A stretch of 64,000 nt of DNA from Thiotrichaceae bacterium (GTDB taxonomy: Bacteria; Pseudomonadota; Gammaproteobacteria; Beggiatoales; Beggiatoaceae). The notes under the pieces are model-generated. The model saw only the letters and a program-made list of their open reading frames with translations, made no database searches and was not told the DNA's origin. Made by a program: the position numbers and the translations under genes. Below, one piece after another: positions 1-9,732 of the stretch. Numbering within the stretch: position 1 is the stretch's first letter; every line of letters starts with the position of its first letter. Location: the NCBI GenBank assembly GCA_028688145.1, contig JAQTYU010000006.1, positions 102,864-166,863 on the forward strand. The letters are read 5' to 3'.

Positions 1-2641
1 ATTTATCATCAATCAGCAATAGGTGACGGCTGCCTTGTTCAAAACCAATAATTTTGGGATTTGCCACGGTTTTGATTTGTAATAAGGGCGAGACATCGGG
101 GAGTTCTAAGCGAATCCAAAAACAGCTCCCTTTGCCGAGATGGCTTTCAACATGCAATTCTCCGCCCATCATTTCAACCAAACGTTTGCTAATCGCAAGC
201 CCTAAACCTGTGCCTTCCGCGTGATAATGGGCATCACCCACCTGTTGGAACGGTGAGAAAATTTTGCTTAAATCATCCTCTGCAATCCCAATGCCCGTGT
301 CTTCTACCTGAAAGCGCATACAGCCTTGATCATAGCCAATTTTCAGGGTGACACTGCCCCGCTCGGTGAATTTTACCGCATTTCCCAATAGATTAATTAA
401 CACTTGGCGCAAACGCTTTTCATCGGCGCGCACACCGTGGGGCAGATGCGACAAGGTTTCATAACGAAAACCAATGCCTTTTTGCGCGGCACGCATTTGG
501 AATAATTCCACAACGCCTTGCAAAAACTCACCAAAATGAAAATCGGTGGGATAAAGTTCGACCCGTCCCGCTTCAATTTTAGATAAATCCAAAATATCAT
601 TAATTAGTGTAAGTAAATAGTCGCCACATCGCCGAATCACCGACACATGTTCCAGTTGCTTCTGATTCAAATTCGGATCGCGTTCCAACACTTGGGCAAA
701 GCCTAATACGCCATTCAGCGGGGTGCGTAATTCATGGCTCATGTTGGCTAAAAATGCACTTTTGGCTTGATTGGCGACTTCAGCGGCTTCTTTGGCTTGT
801 TGCAAGGCGATTTCTGCAAGGCGGCGTTGCGTCACATCTTCGCTCACCCCCAAAATCCCGATAATTTGCCCAGCCTCATTGTACAAAGGAATTTTATTGG
901 TTTCTAACCAAATGCGACTGCCATCATGTGCCTGTAATTCTTCCATAAAGTGATACATCGACTGACCTTCTTCCATCAGCTCGCGATCTTTGGCTTGGAA
1001 AATGGCAGCTTCTTCATGCCACACCATATCGTAATCAGTTTTACCCACCACTTCCTCGGGGGAATTTTTCCCCGCCATCACTGCCAATTTTTGATTACAG
1101 CCCAAAAACACACAGTTGCGATCTTTCCAAAAAATAATGTGTGGAATATGGTCAATAATCAGCCGTAAAAAAGCTTCCTTATCGCGCAAGGCTTGTTCGG
1201 CTTGCTTTTGAGGGGTGAAATCTGCAAAAGAGCCCACCATCCGTAAAGGTATCCCGTGTTCATCCCAAAGTACGATGGCGCGACACAGCAACCATAAATA
1301 GTGTCCACGTTGGTTGCGCACGCGGTGCAGCACATAAAAATAAGCTTGTTGTTTGGCTAAATATTTTTCCAATGCCTGTTCGACCCGTTCGAGGTCGTCA
1401 GGATGTACCCGACTCAGCCAGATTTGTAAACTCGGTCGCCCTTCTTCAGGTTCGGTTAATTCGAGCATGGCTTTCCAGCGCGGCGAATAATACACCTGAT
1501 CGTTTGCAATATCCCAATCCCATAAACCATCACTCGCGCCGCGCATTGCCAGATCGAAACGTTCTTCACTTTTCGCTAAAGATTCAGCGGTGAGTTTTTG
1601 AATCAAGAACACCCGTCGTAAGTTTAACCATGCCAAGGTAGTAATGAACAATAACAAGCTGGCAAGCATCCCACCAATACCGACAAAGTGTGGGATCAGA
1701 CTAATGGTATCTTTTTCAAACATCGGCAATGAGCGGAAATAAATACTCCACGTATGCCCTGCGATGTTTAAACGCGAAGTTTTGACAAATTTGGAGGGGT
1801 AATGTTGATAAGCCGCATCATCTTTGACATTGTCATACAGCAAATTTTGTTTATCTCGGATGCCCGTGCCATCATAAATATCAAAATCAATATCTAAGAC
1901 CATTTGCTTAAAAATGCCGCGCATTAAATCTTCCATGCGAAATGAGGCATAGATAAATCCCAGCAAATTCGCACGCCGCGCTTCGACCGTATTTGGGCGA
2001 ATGCCTTGACGATAGACGGGCGTGAACATTAAAAATCCTGCCACTTCTTGCGTGTCAAAAACTAAAGTGACTTTACTAGACAAAATACTCTTGCCCGTGT
2101 CGCGTGCATTTTCAAGTGCTTCATGACGCATCGCCTCGGAAAACATGTCATAACCGATGGCTTTGCGATTGCGTTCATTCAGGGGTTCAAGAAAAGTAAC
2201 GGGCACATATTCTGTCTGTCCTGTCAGGGGACGGATGGCAAACGCTGGAAAAAAATTACTCATGGTCGCAATATAGCTGGCACGCTCCGCCTCAATGAAA
2301 TACTTGCCAAAACCCATACCTTGAATTCCATCGTAGGATTCTTGAATATGCAGATTATCAACAAAGCTTTTCCAATGCGTTGGACTCATGTCGGGCATGA
2401 CGGCAAATAAGGCTGCGCCACTTTGCAGTAGATTTTCGTAAACATTCATGCGATTACTGATGGCAACTTTCAGCCGATCAATGCGTAAATCAAACTGGGC
2501 TTGTGCCGCAGATTCCGCGTTTTCATAACTGACATACCAACCCAAACCCGTACTGCACAGGGAAACAATAAGCACCAGCCACGCCAGTGAGTTATTGGCA
2601 AGGCTTTCTACAATCAACTGTTGTTGCTGAGGAAATTTCAT
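1..2641 (-). CDS. CHASE-PAS-PAS hybrid histidine kinase (3' end outside window)
   Basis: Membrane sensor kinase of a phosphorelay. I translated it by hand from the ATG at 2641; the frame stays open to base 1, so 880 codons are present and the C-terminus is cut by the window edge. Visible in order: a first membrane segment (about residues 19-38), a periplasmic CHASE-like region, a second membrane segment near residue 330, two PAS domains, a HisKA box MSHELRTPLNG with the phospho-accepting His near residue 636, a HATPase domain with the DTGIGI and GTGLGL motifs, and the start of a receiver domain (LLLIDDK) at the edge. Start ATG is 12 bases after the stop of the paralogous kinase upstream, so the two are probably co-transcribed. 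The sensed signal cannot be predicted. The missing 3' part should hold the receiver Asp. Confidence 0.9.
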   Translation of the reverse strand, partial: MKFPQQQQLIVESLANNSLAWLVLIVSLCSTGLGWYVSYENAESAAQAQFDLRIDRLKVAISNRMNVYENLLQSGAALFAVMPDMSPTHWKSFVDNLHIQESYDGIQGMGFGKYFIEAERASYIATMSNFFPAFAIRPLTGQTEYVPVTFLEPLNERNRKAIGYDMFSEAMRHEALENARDTGKSILSSKVTLVFDTQEVAGFLMFTPVYRQGIRPNTVEARRANLLGFIYASFRMEDLMRGIFKQMVLDIDFDIYDGTGIRDKQNLLYDNVKDDAAYQHYPSKFVKTSRLNIAGHTWSIYFRSLPMFEKDTISLIPHFVGIGGMLASLLLFITTLAWLNLRRVFLIQKLTAESLAKSEERFDLAMRGASDGLWDWDIANDQVYYSPRWKAMLELTEPEEGRPSLQIWLSRVHPDDLERVEQALEKYLAKQQAYFYVLHRVRNQRGHYLWLLCRAIVLWDEHGIPLRMVGSFADFTPQKQAEQALRDKEAFLRLIIDHIPHIIFWKDRNCVFLGCNQKLAVMAGKNSPEEVVGKTDYDMVWHEEAAIFQAKDRELMEEGQSMYHFMEELQAHDGSRIWLETNKIPLYNEAGQIIGILGVSEDVTQRRLAEIALQQAKEAAEVANQAKSAFLANMSHELRTPLNGVLGFAQVLERDPNLNQKQLEHVSVIRRCGDYLLTLINDILDLSKIEAGRVELYPTDFHFGEFLQGVVELFQMRAAQKGIGFRYETLSHLPHGVRADEKRLRQVLINLLGNAVKFTERGSVTLKIGYDQGCMRFQVEDTGIGIAEDDLSKIFSPFQQVGDAHYHAEGTGLGLAISKRLVEMMGGELHVESHLGKGSCFWIRLELPDVSPLLQIKTVANPKIIGFEQGSRHLLLIDDK

Positions 2642-2653
2642 TGAGGTCGCCTG

Positions 2654-5600
2654 CTAATGAGGGGTGATTTGTTGCAACAGCGTGTCAATACCTGCCAGAT
2701 CAAAATTCTTGGCAAGGCTGCGAATTTTTTGGATACAACTGGCTTCAGGGGCATGGGCGTAACTGCTGGTATATTCTAGAATCGCTTGAATATCCCCCAG
2801 TTTGCTCAACTCTACAAGTTTTTCGATCTGCTCTTCATCCAAGCGGGTGATTAATTCAGTATCACTTTGCTGCTCAAGCTGTTGCGTGCCAGCTTGTGGG
2901 GCGATTGCCGCCGCATATTTCCATTCTAAATGTAAATGGGTTTGTAATAATTCCAGCAAAATATCTGCGCGGATCGGCTTTGGAATAAAGTCATCGCAGC
3001 CCGCATTGCGGCTTTGTTGCTGATGATAATCAAATACGCTGGCTGAGGCTGCAATAATCGGGGTTTGTGCCAAGGCAGGAATTTTACGGAGTTGGCGGGT
3101 GGCTTCAAAACCGTCCATCACGGGCATCACTAAATCGGTGATGATTAAGTCGGGTAAAGTTTCCCGTGCAATTTCTACCCCCAGTGCGCCTTGCTCGGCT
3201 TCCAAGGTTTCAAAGCCTAATTGTGTCAGTAAATTACGCAGTATAGAACGATTTTCCCATTTATCATCAATCAATAAAATTTTGCGCGGCTCACCTTCAA
3301 AACCAATAATTAAGGGTTTTTGTTCAGGAATATGGGTCAACAAGGCTTTCGCCACGGGTAAAGCCAAGCTCACGATAAACTGGCTACCCTGCCCAAGTTT
3401 GCTGTGTACTTGTAGTTCACCATTCATCATATTGACTAAACGTTGTGTAATCGATAAACCCAAACCTGTACCCTCGGCGCGGTAATTTTGATCGCCGACT
3501 TGTTGGAAAGGCAGGAATATTTTATTAATATCTTCTTCAGCAATTCCTATGCCTGTGTCTTCGATTTGAAAACGAATATAGGGCATTTCATAACTGATTT
3601 TCAGCACAACCCCGCCTTCCTTGGTAAATTTCAGCGCGTTCCCTAAAAGGTTAATCAGCACCTGACGCAAACGGCGTTCATCACCTTCCACGCCCACAGG
3701 CATGGGGGTCAAGGGTTCGTAGAGAAAGGCAAGATTTTTTTGTTGGGCGCGCATTTTAAATAAGTCAACCACACCTTGAATAAACTCATTGAAATTAAAA
3801 GCATTAATATTTAAATCAATGCGCCCTGCTTCAATTTTGGAGAGGTCTAAAATATCGTTAATCAGGGTCAGTAAATATTCACCACTGCGCCGAATAATAT
3901 TAACCCCTTCAACTTGTTGTTCATTTAAGCTTTCGTCCCATGCCAAAATTTGGGTATAACCTAAAATCGCATTGAGCGGGGTGCGTAATTCATGGCTCAT
4001 ATTTGCCAAGAAGATGCTCTTGGCTTGATTGGCATGTTCTGCCGCTTCTTTGGAAAGCCGTAATTCTTCTTCAACTTGTTTGGTGTGGGTAATATCGACC
4101 ACCGTGCCAATCATGCGCACGGCTTTGCCTGCTTCATTCCACACCGCAATCCCACGCGACAACAACCAAATCAGATGCCCTTGTTGGTGTTGTACGCGGT
4201 AACGCATTTCATAATGCGCTAGTCGTTTTGCAAAATAATCGCGGGTGCTTTTCTGAATGAAAGCGCGGTCTTCAGGATTAACTAATGCGTTGAAACTTTC
4301 TAAGCTTAATTTTTGTTCGGGTGCTAAGCCTAAGATTTGTTTAAAACGTGGGGAATAATACACATTGTGGGTTTCAATATTCCAATCCCATAAACCATCA
4401 TTTGCACCGCGCATCGCTAATTCAAAACGCTCCTCGCTGTGGCGCAGGGCTTCTTCAACCGCCTTTTGTTGGGAGACATCGGTATAGGTGCCCACCACCC
4501 GTTGCGGATGCCCTTCATGATCCCAAACCGCCGTACCGCGACTTAAACACCAAACATAATGTCCATCATGGTGGCGCATTCGATGTAAATTGCGGTAATA
4601 ACTGCAATGTCGATCTAAATAAGCGTGCATATCTTTCCAAGCTTTATCAACATCCCCTGGGTGAATTAACGCACTCCAGTCCCGAATCGATAATAACTGA
4701 TCCACAGGTAGCCCTAACATCTCGTTAAAACGGGGAGAGCAATACATTTTGCTGCTGTTCACATCCCAATCCCATAAGCCATCATTTGCGCCGCGCATTG
4801 CCAGATCAAAACGCTCTTCACTTTTCAGTAAGGCTTGTTCGATGCTTTGTTTTTGCAACAAGGTGTTGCGGCTGTGGGTCAGCGACAAGGTCAAAATAGA
4901 CAACAATAAGCTGACTAACGTGCCGCTCACTAAAATCAGTTGTGGTACATTATTTTGAAAAGTCTGATCGAATTCGGGCAAAGTGTTGAAACGCAGTGTC
5001 CAGAAATGTTGCCCCAGATTAAGCCTTAGTTCTGTTTCAAATTGGGGAACATAATTTGCCTTTGAGGTTGTGTCTTGATACATCAAACTATTGAGATCAG
5101 TTTTGTTGCCGTCGTAAATTTCTAGACCAATGTCGACATTATCCCCATTGCGTAAGTCATCATCTTCACTGCGTAAATCTCCGATCAGTTGTGGCACTGA
5201 AAACGGGCTGAAAATAAAACCTAATAATTTACTGCGTCGTTGTTCTAGGGTTTCAGGCAATTCCCCGTTTTTATAAATCGGCACAAACATTAAAAAGCCT
5301 GAAATATTATTGTATTGCTCTGTGGAGTGAAGCAGGGTAATTTTATGAGAAATTGCAGTTTTTCCGGTGTCACGCGCAGTTTCCATGGTGGCACGCCGTA
5401 TTGGCTCGCTCCATAAATCAAAGCCTATACTTCTTTTAGCGCGTTCATCAAAGGGATCGACAAAAGTGACGGGTTGGTAAAACTCACGCACGCCCTCAGG
5501 ATGAATCATAAAATTGGGCTGTACCTTAGCTTGCATCTCTGTCGAAAAAGCTTGGTAATTTTCAGCCATGATCCGTTTGGTAAAACCCACGGTGTGCATC

Positions 5601-5905
5601 TCGGGATAATACTCGCGATAGCGCAATAAATTGGCATAGCTTTGCCAATGTGTGAAATCGAGCGCATCACTTTGTAGAAATAGGGGTCGAAACGCATGGA
5701 GCACATAGCTATAGGCTTGTATTTTCTCATCCAAAGCCACTTTAAATCGTTCTGCACGCAAGTTGAACTCGGCGTGATTGGCATGGTTGATATTATTCAT
5801 CGCAATATGCCACATAAAAAGTGTGCAGGTTAATGCGGATAATAATACCAAAGCAGCGGGCAAACGCTGACGCAGAACAGGTGACCATGCGGCAATATTC
5901 ATCAT
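2654..5905 (-). CDS. CHASE-PAS-PAS hybrid histidine kinase with receiver domain
   Basis: Sensor kinase, 1083 residues. Membrane segments lie at about 15-36 and 319-343 and enclose an extracytoplasmic CHASE-like region. Two PAS domains follow (about 366-480 and 493-610), each opening with a near-identical RGANDGLWDW stretch. Then come HisKA with His638 in MSHELRTPLNA, HATPase with DTGIGI and GTGLGL, and a receiver domain (about 875-990) with Asp924 in ITDLVMPVMDG. The last 90 residues are an acidic helical tail without a recognised output domain. It is a close paralogue of the gene at 1-2641, 12 bases downstream, which suggests a local duplication. Start is the first of two consecutive ATGs; either could be used. 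Ligand and partner regulator are unknown. Confidence 0.93.
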   Translation of the reverse strand: MMNIAAWSPVLRQRLPAALVLLSALTCTLFMWHIAMNNINHANHAEFNLRAERFKVALDEKIQAYSYVLHAFRPLFLQSDALDFTHWQSYANLLRYREYYPEMHTVGFTKRIMAENYQAFSTEMQAKVQPNFMIHPEGVREFYQPVTFVDPFDERAKRSIGFDLWSEPIRRATMETARDTGKTAISHKITLLHSTEQYNNISGFLMFVPIYKNGELPETLEQRRSKLLGFIFSPFSVPQLIGDLRSEDDDLRNGDNVDIGLEIYDGNKTDLNSLMYQDTTSKANYVPQFETELRLNLGQHFWTLRFNTLPEFDQTFQNNVPQLILVSGTLVSLLLSILTLSLTHSRNTLLQKQSIEQALLKSEERFDLAMRGANDGLWDWDVNSSKMYCSPRFNEMLGLPVDQLLSIRDWSALIHPGDVDKAWKDMHAYLDRHCSYYRNLHRMRHHDGHYVWCLSRGTAVWDHEGHPQRVVGTYTDVSQQKAVEEALRHSEERFELAMRGANDGLWDWNIETHNVYYSPRFKQILGLAPEQKLSLESFNALVNPEDRAFIQKSTRDYFAKRLAHYEMRYRVQHQQGHLIWLLSRGIAVWNEAGKAVRMIGTVVDITHTKQVEEELRLSKEAAEHANQAKSIFLANMSHELRTPLNAILGYTQILAWDESLNEQQVEGVNIIRRSGEYLLTLINDILDLSKIEAGRIDLNINAFNFNEFIQGVVDLFKMRAQQKNLAFLYEPLTPMPVGVEGDERRLRQVLINLLGNALKFTKEGGVVLKISYEMPYIRFQIEDTGIGIAEEDINKIFLPFQQVGDQNYRAEGTGLGLSITQRLVNMMNGELQVHSKLGQGSQFIVSLALPVAKALLTHIPEQKPLIIGFEGEPRKILLIDDKWENRSILRNLLTQLGFETLEAEQGALGVEIARETLPDLIITDLVMPVMDGFEATRQLRKIPALAQTPIIAASASVFDYHQQQSRNAGCDDFIPKPIRADILLELLQTHLHLEWKYAAAIAPQAGTQQLEQQSDTELITRLDEEQIEKLVELSKLGDIQAILEYTSSYAHAPEASCIQKIRSLAKNFDLAGIDTLLQQITPH

Positions 5906-5941
5906 ATTAAAACAGCCTGTTACTAGAGTCTTGAGAAATTA

Positions 5942-6030
5942 TGCAGTGTGCCCCAACCCAAAATCAGGGCGGGTAAAAATACTATAAGAGCAAAGCCCTC
6001 CATTTAATCACTTGAGGGGCGCAATTAATA
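5942..6030. repeat. Degenerate GCGCCCC-type inverted repeat
   Basis: Between the kinase gene and tyrA a segment starting GCAGTGTGCCCC and ending GGGGCGCAATT resembles worn copies of the element at 23370, 51131 and 39979. The arms are imperfect, so this assignment is tentative. Confidence 0.35.
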
Positions 6031-6052
6031 TGCCGAGTTTTAAAGCGTCATC

Positions 6053-6913
6053 TTATCCAACAAACTTATCGCGCAGCGTCTTGGCGTGGCGTAACAGTGC
6101 TAACAAGCGATGACTGTCTTTTTGAATCACCGCATCACGCAATTGGTGCAAATGTTGTTCAAAACTTTCGATGATAGAGAGAATAGCTTGGGGATTAGAT
6201 AGACAAATATCATGCCACATTTGGGGATCGCTGGAAGCAATACGGCTAAAGTCTCTAAAGCCGCCTGCGGCAAATTGAAAAACATCTTCTTCAGTTTGCA
6301 TTCCCGCCAAGGTGTTGACTACGGTAAATGCCAAAACATGCGGCAAATGGCTGGTTGCGGCGAGAATTAAATCATGTTGCTCCGCAGACATTTCTATCAC
6401 ATTTGCCCCTGTTTTTAGCCAATATTCAGAAACTTGGTGTAATGCTTGTTTATCGGTTTCGGCAGTGGGCGTGAGCACAATGCGCCGTTGGTGAAATAAT
6501 TCGGTGAAAGAAGCTGCCGCGCCTGTTTTTTCAGCCCCTGCTATCGGGTGTCCTGCCACAAAACGCGGGAAATGTTCCGCTAAATTTTCGCGGGCGGCTT
6601 CAATCACACAGGCTTTGACACTGCCGACATCGGTGATTAAGGCGTGGGGCGCGAGTGCGGGGCGCATCGCCGCAAAAATTTTTCCCATTGCCATCAAGGG
6701 CACGGCAACCACGACTAAATCCGCATCGCGCACCGCCTCGGCAACATCGACGCTGTAATCGTCAATAATGCCTAATGCAAGCGCGGTTTCGAGGTTGGCG
6801 ACATCGCGCCCACAGCCTGTGACCTTGCCCACTAGCCCTGCGTGGCGTAATGCCCGTGCGAAAGAGCCACCAATTAATCCCACACCAATAATTGTAAGTT
6901 TTGAAATAAACAT
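6053..6913 (-). CDS. tyrA: Prephenate dehydrogenase
   Basis: Catalyses oxidative decarboxylation of prephenate to 4-hydroxyphenylpyruvate in tyrosine synthesis (some family members use arogenate). The protein opens with an NAD(P)-binding Rossmann motif, IIGVGLIGGSFARALR. A conserved block with AGHPIAGAEKTG follows, and then the helical dimerisation half with SHLPHVLA, typical of TyrA. I chose the ATG at 6913 (286 residues): a longer reading frame exists from a TTG at 6961, but its 16 extra residues precede the normal N-terminal strand of the fold. The gene stands alone; no aroA or hisC partner is adjacent. No ACT domain or chorismate mutase fusion is visible, so it is the monofunctional form. 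Confidence 0.9.
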   Translation of the reverse strand: MFISKLTIIGVGLIGGSFARALRHAGLVGKVTGCGRDVANLETALALGIIDDYSVDVAEAVRDADLVVVAVPLMAMGKIFAAMRPALAPHALITDVGSVKACVIEAARENLAEHFPRFVAGHPIAGAEKTGAAASFTELFHQRRIVLTPTAETDKQALHQVSEYWLKTGANVIEMSAEQHDLILAATSHLPHVLAFTVVNTLAGMQTEEDVFQFAAGGFRDFSRIASSDPQMWHDICLSNPQAILSIIESFEQHLHQLRDAVIQKDSHRLLALLRHAKTLRDKFVG

Positions 6914-7024
6914 GCGCGTAATATGTCGAGGAAACCGAATTGAATTGTACAAGGAAGGCAAGATTTAGGTAAGCGTGAAACTTAACTGTTTGTGTAAATC
7001 TCAGGGGACGGTGTTGCAAGTTGG

Positions 7025-7052
7025 TTGACTCTTCATAGAAATCGGTTAGGAT
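7025..7052 (+). promoter_or_regulatory. Candidate sigma-70 promoter for the exported protein gene
   Basis: TTGACT at 7025-7030 and TAGGAT at 7047-7052 are separated by 16 bases, followed 20 bases later by a strong AAGGAGGT ribosome site at 7069-7076 ahead of the ATG at 7086. Judged by eye only. Confidence 0.4.
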
Positions 7053-7085
7053 TAGTCGGGTCACTATAAAGGAGGTCATTCACTC

Positions 7086-7976
7086 ATGTTTAAACGTTAT
7101 TTTACGTCTAGCTTATTATTGCTGTGTGCATTCACACAAAACGTATTTGCAGAAGATCGCGTATTGCTTTATCCCGCCACGGTCACGGGCAAAATGCAGG
7201 AAATCATCAACACTCTGGTTAATCCTGCAACATCTAAAGTGGCTTATGAAGCATTATCACAGCCAAGTGGCTATTTTGCTCGGATTGCGCCGCGTAAACA
7301 TATCATGACTGCGGACAATAAAATTGCCGACAACGCCATTTTAGGCACGAAACCTTTTGTGTTCATGACCACGCCAGAAGGCATTCAGGGTAAGGGTTTA
7401 TTAGATATTTATTTAGATATTGGCTATGAAGCCGAAGATATTATTCGCTGGCAACGTGATGAACCGATGGTTGCGATAATTTTCCGCTATGCAGATGACA
7501 TCAAGCTTTCGCCTGTGAAAGATGGCAAATTGCCCGACGATTGGAACAAGAATATTTTTGTGCCTACTTGGGATAACGTGATGAGCTTGTTGGAAAAATT
7601 GAGTGCAGACGCACCTGTCAGCCCTGATAAGAAAGGCGAATTTGCTCCCACGGCATTATTTTTCACCAGCGATGCTGAAAAGCAAATGGCTTTAAATACG
7701 CCTGATGCGGTCAAGCAATTGATGAAAACGACCGAATATGCGGTGTTAAAAGCCAATGGCGGCGGTAATTGGGCGTATCGTGATTTAATCGAAAGAAAAT
7801 TAAGTATTTTTGAACATTTCCGTGGCACGGGACGTACTTTAAATGAAGTCATTGATCCGTTCGGAAAAACCCATGATTCAGGTTTATTTGAATTCGTTGC
7901 GCCAAACTCCAAGGTCAATGCCTTGCCTGAAGTGGCGGTGGTGTATTTAGGAAAGCTGTCGATTATCGACCGCTAA
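7086..7976 (+). CDS. Exported protein of unknown function
   Basis: 296 residues, not recognised. The N-terminus is a clear signal peptide: two basic residues, a leucine-rich core and an alanine cleavage site (NVFA before EDR), so the product is likely periplasmic or secreted. The rest is soluble, with no cysteine pair, lipobox or membrane segment. An almost perfect AAGGAGGT ribosome site lies 9 bases before the ATG, implying good expression. It is monocistronic: a divergent gap separates it from tyrA, and a stem-loop at 7987-8015 closes it. I see no motif that supports an enzymatic function. Confidence 0.8.
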   Translation: MFKRYFTSSLLLLCAFTQNVFAEDRVLLYPATVTGKMQEIINTLVNPATSKVAYEALSQPSGYFARIAPRKHIMTADNKIADNAILGTKPFVFMTTPEGIQGKGLLDIYLDIGYEAEDIIRWQRDEPMVAIIFRYADDIKLSPVKDGKLPDDWNKNIFVPTWDNVMSLLEKLSADAPVSPDKKGEFAPTALFFTSDAEKQMALNTPDAVKQLMKTTEYAVLKANGGGNWAYRDLIERKLSIFEHFRGTGRTLNEVIDPFGKTHDSGLFEFVAPNSKVNALPEVAVVYLGKLSIIDR

Positions 7977-7986
7977 ATTTAAATAG

Positions 7987-8015
7987 GACTGGCAGTTCTT
8001 TGAGGACTGCCAGTC
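7987..8015. terminator. Stem-loop between convergent genes
   Basis: GACTGGCAGT (7987-7996) pairs perfectly with ACTGCCAGTC (8006-8015); two more pairs (one G-T) shorten the loop to 5 bases. It lies between the stops of the genes at 7976 and 8037 and may serve both strands. The following T-run is weak, so Rho-independent function is plausible but not certain. Confidence 0.6.
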
Positions 8016-8036
8016 TTCAAGCGTGATTTTCAAAAT

Positions 8037-8453
8037 CTACACTTTTTCGAGCAAGATTTTTTCTGCAAGTAGCACGATATATGCGCCTGCCACAGGTTCA
8101 ATTTCTAGCAACACATATCCAGATTCCTTCATTTTTTGAACACGTTGTGCTACGAACTTAGTTTCCCATTCTTTTATGTCTTCATCTTCTTTGGGGTCTC
8201 TGCTACGTATCAGGTATAACAAGGTGTCCTGTATGTATTCAATGTCTGGACTTTCTGCATCAAAGAAATTAACACACTCAATAATGTTGATCTGACACAT
8301 CCAATTCAAAATGAAGTCATCCACAGAAATCGCAGTCAAAATCCATGTATTTGCTTCGTGGTCTAAAATGGTGATTAGCACATCCTGTCCGTGCTCCGTT
8401 TGAGTCACAGCCACCGATTGAATAACGGTTTCTACCAAAAAATCAAAGTTCAT
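8037..8453 (-). CDS. Hypothetical acidic cytoplasmic protein
   Basis: 138 residues, not recognised. The protein is acidic, has no signal peptide or membrane segment, and ends in a hydrophobic stretch (about residues 110-135). A central run rich in Asp, Glu and Lys follows the segment IRSRDPKEDEDIKEWE. It sits 24 bases downstream of the MfnF-like gene on the same strand and could be its operon partner. Whether it really is a gene rests on length, the ATG start and its position between gene ends. Confidence 0.6.
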   Translation of the reverse strand: MNFDFLVETVIQSVAVTQTEHGQDVLITILDHEANTWILTAISVDDFILNWMCQINIIECVNFFDAESPDIEYIQDTLLYLIRSRDPKEDEDIKEWETKFVAQRVQKMKESGYVLLEIEPVAGAYIVLLAEKILLEKV

Positions 8454-8477
8454 ACGTTTTCCTTATTAAAAACCGAG

Positions 8478-9518
8478 CTATTTCATCAACCCCAAATACG
8501 CCACCGCCACCGCTGGAGCACAATCACTCGCCAATTGCTGATAATCCGCTTTCACTCGAATGAAATCCCCAAACTCACGATAAGGGCGTTTCAAAGTTTT
8601 TGCCCACGAACGTACCAAACCCCGCCCAATTCCCGCGCCAATCAAAGGCGCATCGCTAGACAATAAGCCCCGAGAAAATTGCAACGCGATAGCGGCTTGA
8701 ATTTGTTGCTGTTGGCAATCGGCAAGATATTGGGCCACCGCTTGCCAATGTTCGAGTGGCGCATCATGCACATCGCGCCCCAACATCCGCGCCAGTCGGC
8801 GCGAACTTCCGAATAAGGTTTTTTCCTGCCCATCCGCACTGGGCAATTGATCCGCATATTCAGGCAATTTTTTCAGTAAACGGTACACGTCTGCCGTGGT
8901 GGCAAAATATTCCGCCATCAAAGGTTGCCATTGCCCCGCAAACGGCACACGCCCAGTCAAATTCATCACCGCTGTGCGCACCATGCCCGTATAAACCAGC
9001 TCGCCTTGTTGCAAACGTTCGGCATCAGAATAACCACGATAAGCAACCCGTTGCCCTTGTAAAATCAGCAAGTCGGTGGTAGTGCTGCCCACATCAATGA
9101 GTAAACCTTCAGACGTGGCTTGTGCGAGATAATGCGCGGTTGCCAGCCAATTGGCGGAGGCGATTTTGTCGGTTAAATATAAAGCGGCTTCAGGCAGCAC
9201 TAAATTATTTACCCCTGCGAAAAAGTAGATTTCAGCATGAGCAAGTGCACTTTGTAATTCTTGAATTAAGCTGAGCACGCCTTGATGACGGTCTGGGAAC
9301 AAATCGACCAACTCGCCTGTCATGGTGACAATATGGCGGGCTTGCAAACAGTGCGGAACGGCTTCTGCCACCGCTGCAATGGCTTGTTGTAAATGCTGTA
9401 AACCTTGCCACAGCGGACAAGGATATTGTGCAACCCAGAGAATTTCCCCCGTGGGTGCGAGTAAAGCTGCTTTGAGATGTGCCCCGCCAACATCCCAGCC
9501 GATAATGTACTGTTGCAT
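8478..9518 (-). CDS. H4MPT-linked C1 pathway protein (MfnF-like, ASKHA fold)
   Basis: 346 residues. The two nucleotide-binding signatures of the hydantoinase/ASKHA-like fold are visible: GWDVGGAHLKAAL near residues 7-19 and LLIDVGSTTTDLLIL near 139-153, with a late GAGIGRGLV loop. This combination matches the family named H4MPT-linked C1 transfer pathway protein, related to archaeal MfnF, which joins furan and tyramine precursors during methanofuran-type cofactor synthesis. If correct, the organism makes tetrahydromethanopterin/methanofuran-type C1 carriers, as methylotrophs do. No other gene of that pathway is in the window. No obvious ribosome site precedes the ATG. Assignment is by motif and overall resemblance. 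Confidence 0.7.
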   Translation of the reverse strand: MQQYIIGWDVGGAHLKAALLAPTGEILWVAQYPCPLWQGLQHLQQAIAAVAEAVPHCLQARHIVTMTGELVDLFPDRHQGVLSLIQELQSALAHAEIYFFAGVNNLVLPEAALYLTDKIASANWLATAHYLAQATSEGLLIDVGSTTTDLLILQGQRVAYRGYSDAERLQQGELVYTGMVRTAVMNLTGRVPFAGQWQPLMAEYFATTADVYRLLKKLPEYADQLPSADGQEKTLFGSSRRLARMLGRDVHDAPLEHWQAVAQYLADCQQQQIQAAIALQFSRGLLSSDAPLIGAGIGRGLVRSWAKTLKRPYREFGDFIRVKADYQQLASDCAPAVAVAYLGLMK

Positions 9519-9732
9519 AGTAGAATTTTTTCAATAAAGCTGTCGCAATTTTAATTATATCTCATTAGTCAGCGGGGGAATTAAAAGAAGCCCTCAAGTC
9601 CATTTAGGGAAGAGCTAAAGCACAGGTTTAATTAGCAAGCCTACCCCTTCAGATAAGGTATTCATATAAGAAAACAGTGCAGTCATATATTTTTTAATCA
9701 ATTAGTTAGCCTGATTTTTAACTCGGCTCTCG

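Noticed and set aside
397..600. 67-codon minus-strand frame and similar short frames inside the kinase genes
   Set aside because: They overlap the kinase coding sequence in other frames and lack any independent support.
6914..6961. TTG-initiated N-terminal extension of tyrA
   Set aside because: The 16 residues precede the Rossmann fold start; the ATG at 6913 fits the family length.
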